Shown in pieces: positions 33,161-44,632 of a stretch of DNA of 64,000 bases (position 1 is the stretch's first letter; the number at the start of each line of letters is the position of its first letter). The translations under genes were made by a program, and so were the position numbers. Origin of the DNA: Lycorma delicatula. Lineage: Eukaryota; Arthropoda; Insecta; Hemiptera; Fulgoridae. The DNA is taken from positions 41,825,946-41,889,945 of the forward strand of contig NC_134465.1 in assembly GCF_047948215.1 (NCBI RefSeq). Direction: 5' to 3'. The notes beneath the pieces were generated by a model. That model made no database searches. It was not told where the DNA came from and saw nothing but the letters and a program-made list of their open reading frames with translations.

Positions 33161-35187
33161 CTAATTTTTATTTATTTATTTATTTATCCGACCGTAAATA
33201 ATGTTAGTTATCGGAAAATTTATTTTCTTGTTTTAATAAAATAAAAAACATTTTTTCCTTTCCTGTGGAAATAAAAATTAACCTTGAAAAATTTCATTAT
33301 CGTGTTATATATAAAACGCTTAAATATTCTTTCGTAAGTCTATATCAAATGTTTTGACGAACAGATTACAACAAACCTTAAGAAAATAAACGTATTTCAA
33401 TTATGATTAAAATAAACATATAAATCGGTTTTTACGACGAATTACTGAAGTATTAGTATAAGTGTTATCTATCAAAATACGATAATGGTTCGTAAAACTT
33501 CGGAAAATGTAATTTTTTAGCTCGATCGAAAGGACAAAGAATCAAATAAATAAATATACATAATATATATTAAATAGACTATACACTTTTTGACTGATTT
33601 CATATGTAAAATAACCCCAAACTAGAATATTTTGTTTTTCATCAATAATTATAGAATCAAGATATGGATGTTAGCGTTACATTCATAAAGATCTTGATAA
33701 GTTTCTAAGGACTTTAATTTTTGTTGCGAATATAAATAAAAATATTTAAAAAAAGATGTCAATGTTAATAATAAAATCAATTACAAAAATTATAAAACAC
33801 GACTCCCAAAAAAAAACTGAACTAAAACAAAAGGTGTGAAAATGAAGTACAAAATATCGTTAAGCAGTATTTAATTAAATAAAATAACGAGGGACCGTTC
33901 GACTTTCAGATAATTTTAATTTGTTTAAATATATTTTTTCATGTTGTACAAATAGCAGGAATTAAGATTGTCTAATGATTAAGTTCTCACCAGGTATTAT
34001 TACATCGATAAGAAAATTTTGTCCTTCAACGTTAATAATTAAATGCAATCGGGGAGGGGGCTCTTTATTATAGAATAATTACTATTAAGAGCTATTTAAT
34101 ATAGGTAAATTACTATTCAAAGCCCCCCGACTGCATTTAAATATTTTCGTTGAAATTTAAGAAATGTATTTATAAAAATAACCATCTAAACATTTAAATT
34201 GTAACATAAATAAACAAATGTCGCGTATGTGTCGGCGCGTATATTCATAAAATTGTAGATTCAATAGAAAAAACATAAAAATTAATATTAAGTTGAAAAA
34301 TTCTTTATTACATTACGTGTTATTTCAATTTTTAAAGGAAATAAAACTGATTTAAAATGAAAAAAATTTATTTTTTTATAATGGAAAATTATAATAATTT
34401 TTTTTATTTCCGCTTGGACTTTTCATAAAAAATTGTTTTTTTAATTTCTATTTTTATTTTATCAAGGTACATCTTTTTATTAACTTCACTTCGTGCTGAC
34501 TTTTTGATTTTAATTTTATACTTATTTTATAGCTGAATACTGATGATAGTTGTTTAATAATCAAGATGCGTATATTTGGTTAGAAATTATTTATTTGTAT
34601 TCTATAATTTTAATATAAACTATTCTTTTAATGAATTAATTTTGTTTTAATACTTTTATTTCTGATTATAGATTAATATAAAATTATTAAAAACATATAT
34701 AACAATTTTATACAGAGTAACACGGAGTACGAACATAGATCAAAATAACGTATAAAACATATGATTCTGTTTGTATTTTATATTTAGAATAAATCTAACG
34801 AAAAATAACATAATTAAAAAAAAATATCTATAAATAGTAATAATAATAAAAAATGTACATATAATAAGAACATTTATTAAGCAAAAGGAAATATTATTAC
34901 TGTTTTTATTTACGTTTTAGCACGTCTATTGTTTAGATATCAATGTTGGGATATAAAAGATGGCAAAATAGTTAATAGCTACATTTTCCGATCCTATAAA
35001 TCTTACAAAATTATAATTAAATTTCATTATAATAATATATATTAATTAAAATTTTGATAAAAAATAATTAATTAAAAAGAAAATAATAAAAAATTTAACA
35101 TCTTTAATTAATAACATTTTTCGTATTAAAGAGTGGTCATAGCTACGGTCATTAGCCGAGAGAAAAATTGATAATGTATAATAATAT
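33161..35187 (+). other. Phox2 intron 1, proximal AT-rich part
   Basis: No ORF or known repeat except the hairpin at 34025-34154. The intron has no plausible homeodomain exon up to 64000; the WFQNRRAK-type codons expected for it were searched for by eye without success. Confidence 0.6.
34025..34154. repeat. 130-bp imperfect hairpin in Phox2 intron 1
   Basis: The left arm TTCAACGTTAATAATTAAAT followed by GCAATCGGGGAGGGGGC (34025-34061) pairs with GCCCCCCGACTGCATTTAAA and TATTTTCGTTGAA (34122-34154). About 33 of 37 positions pair. The apical 60 bases are AT-rich and partly self-complementary. It may be a small MITE or a structured RNA. Confidence 0.7.
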
Positions 35188-35262
35188 GACATGCCTGATC
35201 GGGATTCGAACTCCGGACTTCCACACGAAATGCTACGTATTCAGCCGCGGAGGTCGGAAAAA
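35188..35262 (-). repeat. SINE-B head fragment
   Basis: Minus-strand tRNA-like sequence: box B GGAGTTCGAATCC and an anticodon-arm remnant; the A box region ends in CCGCGG. Confidence 0.65.
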
Positions 35263-35269
35263 TATTTCC

Positions 35270-35725
35270 TAATTTAATTAAATCAAATTAATTATTAATT
35301 TGGAAAAATAAATAAATAAAACGTTTAATTATCGAACAAAAAAAATTTTTTTTTCTTTAAATTTTAGCCACTTTTGTATCACGTCTCAACCTTCTACACT
35401 TTCTTCTTCGTTGTTGTTATCTTTTTTCTTAGTAACTCTTCATTCTCTCTCCGTATTTATTCTTTTTTTGTTTTATTTATTTTTTTTTGTTTTCGATTTT
35501 CTTTTTTTTCGGTCATTTTCAAATTTTCCTGGTTTTAGGTTCTTGGAGATATCATAATTTTGGTTTTAAAGATTAGTTTATTTTCAATATTTTTTTATTT
35601 TTATTTTTTTTTTTTAGTTTCTTTATTTCAGTTTTCCTACTAAAGAAGAAATCAAAGATTTGTTTAATTAACTTATTTTTACTTATTATGACAAGATGAC
35701 AAAAAAACATCAATCTTTATTATTT
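35270..35725. other. AT-rich intronic stretch with long pyrimidine tracts
   Basis: 35340-35640 is dominated by T-rich tracts; nothing else seen. Confidence 0.4.
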
Positions 35726-36612
35726 TCCCGTCTGGATAGCGCTATAGTTCTACAAGGTAAAATATTGAAATCGGTTCAGTTTGGGCATAAACGGTTTACA
35801 CCAGATCTTTACGTTTTGATATCTAACGAACCCAAAAAACTAAAAAACCGGATGGAAATTTTCCGGATGTTAATGTTCGTATGTGTGTGCGCGCGCGTAT
35901 GTGTATGTGTTCGGTGTCGGCCTAAAAATTACCGTATATTTCCAGCACGACTAGACCGATTTTAACCAAACTCGGTCAGTTGCTTCTACAAATGGGGCAT
36001 TGATGCCATTAAAATTTCAACTTAAAGGTCAAGGGGGTGAGGAGGCTATAGAGCAAGGTCGCCCTCAGTATCTCGAGATTTCACTTAATTAAGATAATAT
36101 TTTCTTACGCAAATTTAAAAAAAAAAATTAAAAAAAATTTGGAAAAAATATTTGAAAAATCGTACTCCCACCCCAAAAAATACTGTTGTATCATCTGGTT
36201 TGTTGTGACGTCACAGGTGAGTGGTAGAATTAAATAAATGAATAATATATAAAATGTAAAATGTAACTCGGTCCGGTCGGATTTTGAACTCGATCGCACG
36301 GTCCACTAGGTATCTGGTGCGTTAAGTCTTGCGACTACACCGGTCTGCCGACCGTACAGTCGAAATTTGTTCTATGTAAGCTGTGAAATTACATGAGTTA
36401 AGTATTGCCGACCATAGCCACTAGTACAGCAACACCCGCACGAAATAAATACGGTATGCGCCCGCGCGCACTTTGTTTAGAATCGAACTAAATGAACGAA
36501 AAAATATTACATTTAAATAATATGATAAATATTTCAAATTAAGTTGTGTGGGTAAGCCGTGCATCAGAAACAACCCACAGTTGTACGAATTTCCCGGAAC
36601 GTGTCCTACAAC
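35726..36612 (-). repeat. Repeat family X (X3)
   Basis: Starts at the distal terminus TCCCGTCTGGATAGCGCTAT. Colinear with X4 through TTTACGTTTTGATATCTAAC, GTAATGTTCG-type GT/CG-rich sequence, CTCAGTATCTCGAGATTTCA, GTGACGTCACAGGTGA (36205-36220), the tRNA-like module (about 36260-36360) and the AT-rich arm. The proximal hairpin is degenerate: GTTGTACGAATTTCCC against GTGTCCTACAAC at 36580-36612. Confidence 0.8.
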
Positions 36613-36619
36613 CGTGTTA

Positions 36620-37805
36620 GCTTTTTTTTTTTCCATTGTTTCCGTTATTTTTTCTATATTATTAAGGGCGAATTGTCCAATTGGGGACCGCACAACAAAT
36701 TTTTTTCATGTTTCTCCATTAATTTTAAACAAAATTCTTTTTGAATTTTAAACAAAATTGAAAAAAAATTTTCTTTAAAATTAATCCGTATATAAATAAA
36801 AAATTGATTTACTATAACAACCGAAAATTTATCCCTATCATACTGGTTTTACCATTTAGAATTTTTTTCATAAACTACGTTATCGTTACTAAAAAAGAAA
36901 TCAGTCCTTTTAAAATATATTTTATCTCTTGTTTATATTAAAAATATTTAAGAAAAACACAATTTAAAAAAAGCTTTTGAATAATGTATTCGAACAATTT
37001 TGTTATTTGCTAGTAATAGAATAATAATTTAGGTAATAACTCGTTGATTAATAAATATTTTATTTAACATTAAAGAAACGCATTTATTATTTATATATCA
37101 AGACGTTTTCTTTAATAATTTCTCTACGCTTAATAAAAAATATTACAGAAACAATACTTTATTAATTTCCGCGATGGAAAAATCTTGTCTTTGAAGAGAA
37201 ATTACGAAGAAAAAAAAAATACATTTTTAAAATTTAAATTACTGTATTATAAATGTTTTAGTAATATTGATTTTTAATTTAAAATTTTGAAAAAATCGTT
37301 TATAAATAAATATTTTTTTAAGAAAAAACATTTATTTATCTCAAAAGACAACAAAAAAAATAAGTTAAATAAATGTTTATTAATCTATGTCTTTCAGTCA
37401 TTATTAAATAACATTCAAATGTACTAGTTTTTAAAAATTTGTTTTCACTTTTTTAACAATTATATCAATCGTTATTCAGTTAACTATTGTTTCTAATTTT
37501 CTTTTTGATGTAGACAGAATATGCAATCATATTTATTTAACTATTAATCTGGTTTTATATATAGTGTATCGTATTAATTATTAAAAATTTTACTTTCCTA
37601 AGTTTTACAATTTTAGAGTATAAAATATAAAAAGTAAGTTATTATAATAACATACTCCTTTAATCTTATAAACTTTAAGTGAAAAATCTAAATTATCTCT
37701 AAAAATATCGGATTTAATTCATTAAAATTTCGTATAATTTATATGACTGAAACCAAACCAAAACCTCCCCGAAATCCCTTAAATAAGAGAAATTGAAAGT
37801 ATTTT
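36620..37805. other. AT-rich intronic stretch
   Basis: No gene or recognised repeat. Confidence 0.5.
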
Positions 37806-39080
37806 TTTTTTCTTTTGTCTTCAGTGATTTGACTGGTTTGATGCAGCTCTCCAAGATTCCCTACCTAGTGCTAGTCGTTTCATTTCAGTATACCCTTTAC
37901 ATCCTACATCCCTAACAATTTGTTTTACATATTCCAAACGTGGCCTGCCTACACAATTTTTTCCTTCTATCTGTCCTTCCAATATTAAAGCGACTATTCC
38001 AGGATGCCTTAGTATGTGGCCTATAAGTCTGTCTCTTCTTTTAACTATATTTTTCCAAATGCTTCTTTCTTCATCTATATGCCGTAATACCTCTTCATTT
38101 GTCACTTTATCCACCCATCTGATTTTTAACATTCTCCTATAGCACCGCATTTCAAAAGCTTCTAATCTTTTCTTCTCAGATACTCCGATCGTCCAAGTTT
38201 CACTTCCATATAAAGCGACACTCCAAACATACACTTTCAAAAATGTTTTCCTCGTTTAGCTCGTTTAGCTTGTGCTATTCGGCATTTTATATCGCTTCTG
38301 CTTCGTCCATGTTTAGTAATTTTACTTCCCAAATAACAAAATTCTTCTACCTCCATAATCTTTTCTGCTCCTATTTTCACATTCAGTGGTCCATCTTTGT
38401 TATTTCTACTACATTTCATTACTTCGTTTTGTTCTTGTTTATTTTCATGCGGTAGTTCTTGCGTAGGACTTCATCCATGCCGTTCATTGTTTCTTCTAAA
38501 TCCTTTTTACTCTCAGCTAGAATTACTATATCATCAGCAAATCGTAGCATCTTTATCGTTTCACCTTGTACTGTTACTCCGGATTTAAATTGTTCTTTAC
38601 CATTAACTGCTAGTTCCATGTAAAGATTAAAAAGTATCGGAGATAGGGAACATCCTTTTCGGACTCCCTTTCTTATTACGGCTTCTTTCTTATTTTCTTC
38701 AATTGTTACTGTTGCTGTTTGGTTCCTGTACATGTTAGCAATTGTTCTTCTATCTCTGTATTTGAACCCTAATTTTTTTAAAATGCTGAACATTTTATTC
38801 CAGTCTACGTTATCGAATGCCTTTTCTAGGTCTATAAACGCCAAGTATGTTGGTTTGTTTTTCTTTAATCTTCCTTCTACTATTAATCTGAGGCCTAAAA
38901 TTGCTTCCCTTGTCCCTACACTTTTCCTGAAACCAAATTGGTCTTCTCCTAACACTTCTTCCACTCTCCTCTCAATTCTTCTGTATAGAATTCTAGTTAA
39001 GATTTTTGATACATGACTAGTTAAAATAATTGTTCTGTATTCTTCACATTTATCTGCCCCTGCTTTCTTTGGTATCATTT
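37806..39080 (-). pseudogene. RTE-I non-LTR retrotransposon with RT domain (copy 3, longest)
   Basis: The minus strand has an open RT segment of 219 residues (39078-38419) with EYRTIILTSHVSKILTRIL, FGFRKSVGTREAI, AFIDLEKAFDNVDW, GCSLSPILFN and the catalytic box FADDIVILAES. A frameshift at 38419 leads to the VEEFCYLGSKITK segment. A second break near 38240 deletes about 16 residues found in copies 1 and 2 (after AQAKRA). The last part gives VALYGSETWTIGVSEKKRLE, EEVLRHIDEERSIWK, GHILRHPGIVALILEGQIEG, RPRLEYVKQIV and ESWRAASNQSN. The endonuclease and RT start are missing (5' truncation). The tail is poly-A (poly-T at 37800-37811). Inserted in Phox2 intron 1, antisense to it. Confidence 0.93.
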
Positions 39081-39081
39081 T

Positions 39082-39725
39082 TTTTTATAGCTATTTAATT
39101 TCATGCACAAAAGCCTGTACCAATTACTACATTTATCAGAATCTTAAAAGAAGTCCTTAGCCTTCAAGGTTGTAATACCACTAATTTCTCTTTAAAAAAC
39201 AAAAATTAAAGTACTGTGATTAATTGAAACATTATTTTTTAAAATACGTTTTATTTTTCGGAGACAATATATATGTTTAAATAAATTTAAAAAAAATTGA
39301 TATCAAATTTATACAACATACAAAACTGTCACCTGCTCGTTCTTTAATTTCTTATATTAAAGAATAATATTTGCTTTTCGTCAGTCCTGTTTTTCTTATT
39401 TTTAATATTAATTTCTTTTATATAAATATTATAAGGTAATTTATTTGTTGGTGGTAGCTAATTACGGTTGTTGGTTGCGGTTTAAACTTATGGAAAAAAA
39501 TAATAATTAATTTTGTTTTACTTAATAAATTGATTTTAAATAAATCATTTAGCAGTAAAACAAAATTATTATTTTTCTTCATTTAATTTTGAGGCAGTGA
39601 AAAAGTTTGTAATATTTCTGATAAGTTTTGTATTTGTATAACAGCTGAATTGATACTGAAGAAATATTGTCGAAATTTTAAAAACTTTTAAAATAATATC
39701 TAATATTCGTGAAAGAAAATACAAA
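39082..39725. other. AT-rich intronic stretch
   Basis: Nothing recognised. Confidence 0.5.
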
Positions 39726-39804
<79 letters not shown>

Positions 39805-39875
39805 TAATTTATATAATTTCATTTGTTGAGTTTTCTATTAAATCTTAATAATAATAATAATAATAATAATAATAT
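39726..39875. repeat. Microsatellite cluster (TA)n(TG)n and (AAT)n
   Basis: TA then TG alternation to 39806, then an AAT tract at 39847-39875. Confidence 0.95.
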
Positions 39876-39879
39876 TTTT

Positions 39880-40394
39880 AAATCAATTACATTTTCATTT
39901 CCACCCCTTTCCCCAAATTTGGGTCAACTATGAATCACACTTTAATCCCTTTTCTACGCAATTTTTAAGTCTCAATACTTTCGTGAATTCTGCTATCACT
40001 ATTTTTTTTGTTTTAGAATTTCTTTATAGAAAAGTCTCCTTTCCGAGATTTTTCTTTCTAAATTTTCTTTCTAAATAAAAAAGAAGGATTTTCTTGGGAA
40101 ATTTATTATCCTTAAAATGTGACCTTTGAAGTCCTTTCAAAGGTCCTTTCAATATATATGATGTCCTATCATATATATTTATATTTCTGATATATCATTT
40201 TGTGCAGGCGGAGTTTATTTATCTATTAATTTAGTCTGTATACAAAAAGAGAGATTATTAGTGTAAACAGCCATATTACCGCAGAGACTCAAAAGGTCTG
40301 TGGAGACCTAAATCCGTAAAAATACAACAAAACAAATATAGTCGATACAAAAAACTTACATCTAAGATTTACAAAAAGAAAATGTTTTCATCGG
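39880..40394. other. AT-rich intronic stretch
   Basis: Nothing recognised, apart from a local repeated ATCATATATATTTATAT phrase at 40150-40190. Confidence 0.4.
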
Positions 40395-40515
40395 TCTTTC
40401 GTATCGGCCTTTCATCCGGAGGTCTCGGGTTCGAATCCCAGTGAGGCATGGCATTTTTTACACGCTACAAAATCTCCATTTCACATTTTTATTCACAAAC
40501 TTCAAGCTTATATGA
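40395..40515 (+). repeat. SINE-B, partial copy with body
   Basis: GGTCTCGGGTTCGAATCCCA is a B box region, followed by the body ATGGCATTTTTTACACGCTA, ACTTCAAGCTTATATGATGA. The A box region is degraded. Confidence 0.75.
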
Positions 40516-40519
40516 TGAA

Positions 40520-41312
40520 TTAAACAACAACAAAAAAAATTGTCTGTATGGTATAGATAATTTTTTGTGATTTTGCTGTATTACATCACCGCATTTAGTT
40601 TTTTTCTGTATCATTTGATTAACTCAATATTATTCTTTTTTTTATGATTTTATATTCAAATCGTTAAATTTTCGTGGTAAAAAGTTATAAATTTTAGTAC
40701 TAATAGACTCAAAATATTTTGCCCAATCTTCTTATAATATTTTATTTTTATATTTGGCGTTACCTTGACTTTTTCTAAAAATTATCTTTTAATTTCTCAT
40801 CGTGTTATTTACACTGACAAAATAATACATTTTTTTTAACTGATAAAATATGTTCTTTCTGAACATTTTAAATAAATGTTTATTTTTAATAAAAATTATT
40901 TGATTATTCTTTTCTGTTTATTTTGTAAGCTTTCTATTACATTAATTTATATGATCCACCCCGAGCTAAAATTTCATACCTTGTTAAAATATTCAAAAAG
41001 TGCATAATATAATATTTTAAGTCGATTAATATGTAGAGGGCTTCTTAATTTAGTGAAGATATATGGTAAGTATTTACAATTATTTACAATATATTATAAA
41101 GGCGCTTCACATTTTCATATATACTCCCAAATATTTAACTTTCATTGTGGCAGTATTTTGTCATAGTTTGATCGCTCTCAATTCATCCATATTTAATTTT
41201 GATTTCAAGATTTTCTGGATGTGTATCTTGATGATTCAGAAAAGCCTTGTGATATGTTTTATTTGTATTTAATGATATATAAATGTATTTAAACCATTTC
41301 TTTATTTTTCTA

Positions 41313-41318
<6 letters not shown>
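40520..41318. other. AT-rich intronic stretch
   Basis: The minus strand around 41110-41240 may hold a decayed RT fragment (VKYLGVYM on the minus strand near 41140), too weak to call. Otherwise empty. Confidence 0.3.

Positions 41319-41366
<48 letters not shown>
41319..41366. repeat. (TA)n microsatellite
   Basis: 48 bases of alternating TA next to the RTE-II fragment. Confidence 0.95.
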
Positions 41367-41369
<3 letters not shown>

Positions 41370-41545
41370 GTTCTTTTATAGGAACCAAATACTTTCCTAA
41401 AAAACCCTTTTCTTTTTTTTATGTCTTTTAAAAGGCCTATGTAGGTAACTGTCAAACATTCTGCAGCATACAACGGTTCTGAACGAATCGCATTATTCAA
41501 ATGCTTTAATTTTGCGCTTGTAAAGAAAGATGTTTTAAAATATTT
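41366..41545 (-). pseudogene. RTE-II fragment (copy 3)
   Basis: The minus strand reads LYAAECLTVTYIGLLKDIKK then RKGFFRKVFGS, matching the ALYxAECL...EKRxxLRKxxGP region of the copies at 1-860 and 26395-27190. Only about 60 residues survive. Confidence 0.55.
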
Positions 41546-41549
41546 AATG

Positions 41550-41954
41550 TAATTTATTAACAGATTTAATTTTTTTCACGAAGGCAAAACATAAATGATA
41601 ACTATTCACAAATAATAATTTTATTTTACAGATGAAGTATTTATGTTTATGTTTACGATCATTTATGTTTCTAATGTTATTTTTTACATATTACTAATTT
41701 TTCTTTTTATGTTGGGATTTTATTCATATACTGTATGTACATTATTAAGATTTCTAGTTCATAATTGGTTAGACATTATCAATGTTTATGCTACCTTTGA
41801 GGTACTATTGATGTCTAGAATGTATTTAATTAAAGCGTTTCAAAGGAAAGTACTACATAACTTGACAATAATCATGAAATTTATTTAGGGTTTCAAATCT
41901 ACGACACCGATTGTAAGTTTAATTTGAGATACGAAAAGCTGAGAACATAGTTGC
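41550..41954. other. AT-rich intronic stretch
   Basis: The ORF at 41643-41888 is hydrophobic, as AT-rich chance ORFs are; no domain. Confidence 0.4.
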
Positions 41955-42827
41955 AGGACATTTTCGTCACGCGGCTAAAGCCGCGTTCCGAGAAAGTCCT
42001 ACAGCTATGTGATGCATGGCTTATACACACAACTTAATTTTAAATAATTATCATTTTATTTAAATATAATATTTTTTCGTTTATTTAATTTAATGATTAT
42101 AATTAAAGCGCGCGAGCATACTGTTTTTAATTCGCGCGGGTGTGGTATTAGCGGCGACGACCGGCACTAACTAAATTAACGTAATTTCACAACTTCATTA
42201 GAACTAATTTCGCTCGTACATCGGTACATCGATGTAGCCGCGAGGCTTACAGCACCAGATACCGATTCGACCGGGCGATAGACTTCAAGACCCGGCCAGA
42301 CCGAGTTACTTTTTACACTTTATATATTATTCATTTACTTAATTCTACCGCTCACCTGTGACGTCACAACATAGCAGACGATTACAAAAGTATTTTTTGG
42401 TATGAGAGTGCGATTTTTCAAATATTATTATTTTTTAATCGTTACAAATGCGCTTAAGAAAAATTTAACCTTAATCAAGCGAAATGTCGAGGTCCTGAGG
42501 GTGTCCTTGCTTTACAGCCTCAGTCCCTTGACCTTTTTAAGTTTTAAATTTAATGACACTAATGTCCCATACACAAAAATAATCTGACCGAGTTTGATCA
42601 AAATTTATCCAGTATGTCTGGAGATATAAGGTGATTTAGAAGTCTGCACCGTACACAAACACGCGTGCGCGCGTACATACGAACATCAATATCCGGAAAA
42701 TTTCAATCTGGTTTTTTGGGTTCCTTAGGTGTCAAAACGTAAAGATCCAGTGAAAACCGCATATGCCGAAATTGGACCGATTACAATATTTTCCCTTCTA
42801 GAGCTAAAGCGCTATCTAGACGGAAAA
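41955..42827 (+). mobile_element. Repeat family X, most complete copy (X4)
   Basis: Proximal hairpin 41955-42000: AGGACATTTTCGTCACGCGG, CTAAAG, then CCGCGTTCCGAGAAAGTCCT. Distal hairpin 42789-42827: TTTTCCCTTCTAGAGC, then TAAAGCG, then CTATCTAGACGGAAAA. Between them are an AT-rich arm, a CG-rich patch (GCGCGCGAGC), the tRNA-like module (about 42215-42305: GTGTAGCCGCGAGGCTTA and GACTTCAAGACCCGGCC), a GTGACGTCAC site (42358-42367), and a body ending in CGAAATTGGACCGATTACAA. No ORF of consequence, so it is non-autonomous. Confidence 0.8.
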
Positions 42828-42834
42828 GTAAAAG

Positions 42835-43944
42835 ATTCTACTTGGGATTTCACATCCTAGGTAAAAAAAAAATCAATTACATTATTTTCTTAATGTAGTA
42901 AAATATTGAGTTATAATTTTATGAAAACGTTTATTGGCTGATTAGGAATAATTAGATTTTTTCATTTGGCCTTTTACGAACACTAAGTGAGACTCTACAT
43001 GGAATCTCACGGTAATCAAGTTGTTAATTAGATGAAAATTCCAATCTACCTCATAAATGCTGCCCAAGATTCTCTCGCCATTCAGATGTTATATTTTCTA
43101 AAAATTGCGTGAACGAAAGCTTTAAATTGAAGGTAACGCTAGAATTATAAATTATTTTTGCACGATTACTTTATGGGTAACAAATTTATATTTAATTAAT
43201 AGCATATTTCTAGTATACGTCATAAAAAGTGTTTTACAAAATTCAGAAACACTATATTAACAATTGACGATATAAAAATAATAATAATAATATAATTTTA
43301 TTCATAATATACGAATATTGTACGAAAATATATCACATATATTTATGGATAAAAATTATATTGGCATCAAAAAGTTATATTAAAATATTATATTAATATA
43401 AATAAAAATTATTGTATATACGAGTATATGTATGTTTGTTCTACTAAACAACAGGACCAATTTCAATCAAATTTGGGGCAATTATTACTTACTAATTGAG
43501 CAAAAAATGTAGGTGTTAGGCATTCCTACCGCAACCACTACGGGAAGGATAAGGAGTGTCGAACCTTGAAACGTAATAACAGGTTAATATTCTCAGAAAT
43601 AGGGTAATGCTCTAGGATATTTTCGATCATTATTACATTTTGGAGATTTCTAGAACTTTCTAAAAGTTTCTAGAATATTTTGCAGCGTTCTAAATCATTC
43701 CAAAATATCTTTGAACATTATAGCATTTTGGAACAAGAAAGAAAGACAAAAATGTTGTTTACAGGCAGTAATTGGATTAATTTTAGTCGTTATAGCCTTT
43801 AATTTTGTTGTGTTATAGTTTAAAGTTGTATTTATTTGAATATATATTTAACATTTGTACATATTTTTGTAGTCACATTAGTTATTTTTTAAAGGTTAGT
43901 TTTTAACTCCTCGCGTTTTCATTATGTTTTTTTTTTTTGCTTGA
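42835..43944. other. Intronic stretch with an HSE-like array
   Basis: No gene. About 43440-43740 has the texture of an old repeat (CCAATTTCAATCAAATTTGG) and includes the array at 43648-43675. Confidence 0.4.
43648..43675. promoter_or_regulatory. Heat-shock-element-like array
   Basis: TTC-ta-GAA-ct-TTC-ta-aaa-gt-TTC-ta-GAA: five of six inverted GAA units in correct 5-bp phase. Sequence-level match only; it may be a chance feature of an old repeat. Confidence 0.35.
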
Positions 43945-44096
43945 TGGTATCACCACATAAGCTTGAAAGTTGTGCGTGGGGTATAGAAATGTAACGTATG
44001 AAAAATGCCATGGTTGACCGGGAATCAAACCCAGGATCTCCGGAAGGAAGGTAGGGACGCTACCACTCGCGCCAAGGAGGCCGGCATTTAAACCAT
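43945..44096 (-). repeat. SINE-B copy
   Basis: Minus-strand head with GGCGCGAGTGGTAGCG (A box) and GGGTTTGATTCCC (B box), followed by the body CATGGCATTTTTCATACG and ACTTTCAAGCTTATGTGG. Head and body are nearly colinear with 44482-44632. Confidence 0.8.
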
Positions 44097-44333
44097 ACTA
44101 TTGTAGGGAAATAAACAGGATAGAAACTGAAAGATAAAATTCAACAAGAAGGAATACAAAGGTGATTTATGTTTGTTGGGGAAAGTTAGTTAAGAATTTT
44201 TAAAAGAATGAAAAACATGGATCTATGAAGAAATTATGAACCCGAGCAAAGTAGGGTATATAAATCTAGTATATATACTATAGTATATAAATCTATATAC
44301 TTTATAGTATATAAATCAGGGTATATAAATCTA

Positions 44334-44334
<1 letters not shown>

Positions 44335-44380
<46 letters not shown>
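44335..44380. repeat. (TA)n microsatellite
   Basis: 46 bases of alternating TA, preceded from 44255 by several GTATATAAATCTA-like short repeats. Confidence 0.95.
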
Positions 44381-44383
<3 letters not shown>

Positions 44384-44481
44384 TATCTAAATACAGGAAA
44401 CAGCTAGAAAAAAAAAATAATAATAATAATAAAACCTCAATAAAAATAATAGTAATAATAATTGAGGTAATTTTATTTTTA

Positions 44482-44632
44482 TGAAATCACCACAAAAAGC
44501 TTGAAGCTTGTAGATCGGAGGTAGACATTTAATTTTTTAGTGTATGAAAAATACCATTCCTGACCGGGATTCGAACCCGGGACGTCAGAATAAAAGGCCG
44601 AGACGCTACCACTCTTTCACGGAGTTGAAATT
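44482..44632 (-). repeat. SINE-B copy abutting jockey B
   Basis: Minus-strand head with AGTGGTAGCGTCTCGGCC and GGTTCGAATCCCGG, body on the left. The 5' end of the head carries the insertion point of jockey B; GGAGTTGAAATT at 44621-44632 is repeated at 45674-45685. Confidence 0.8.

Noticed and set aside
33155..33201. Exon 1 reading frame continuing to the stop at 33201
   Set aside because: Similarity to Phox2 ends exactly at a strong splice donor and the tail is TTTATT low complexity.
34025..34154. microRNA gene
   Set aside because: Structure alone is not enough; the arms are long and G/C-run capped, and no expression or conservation can be seen.
41643..41888. Small membrane protein
   Set aside because: Hydrophobic residues follow from TTT/ATT-rich codons; no start context, domain or neighbour supports it.
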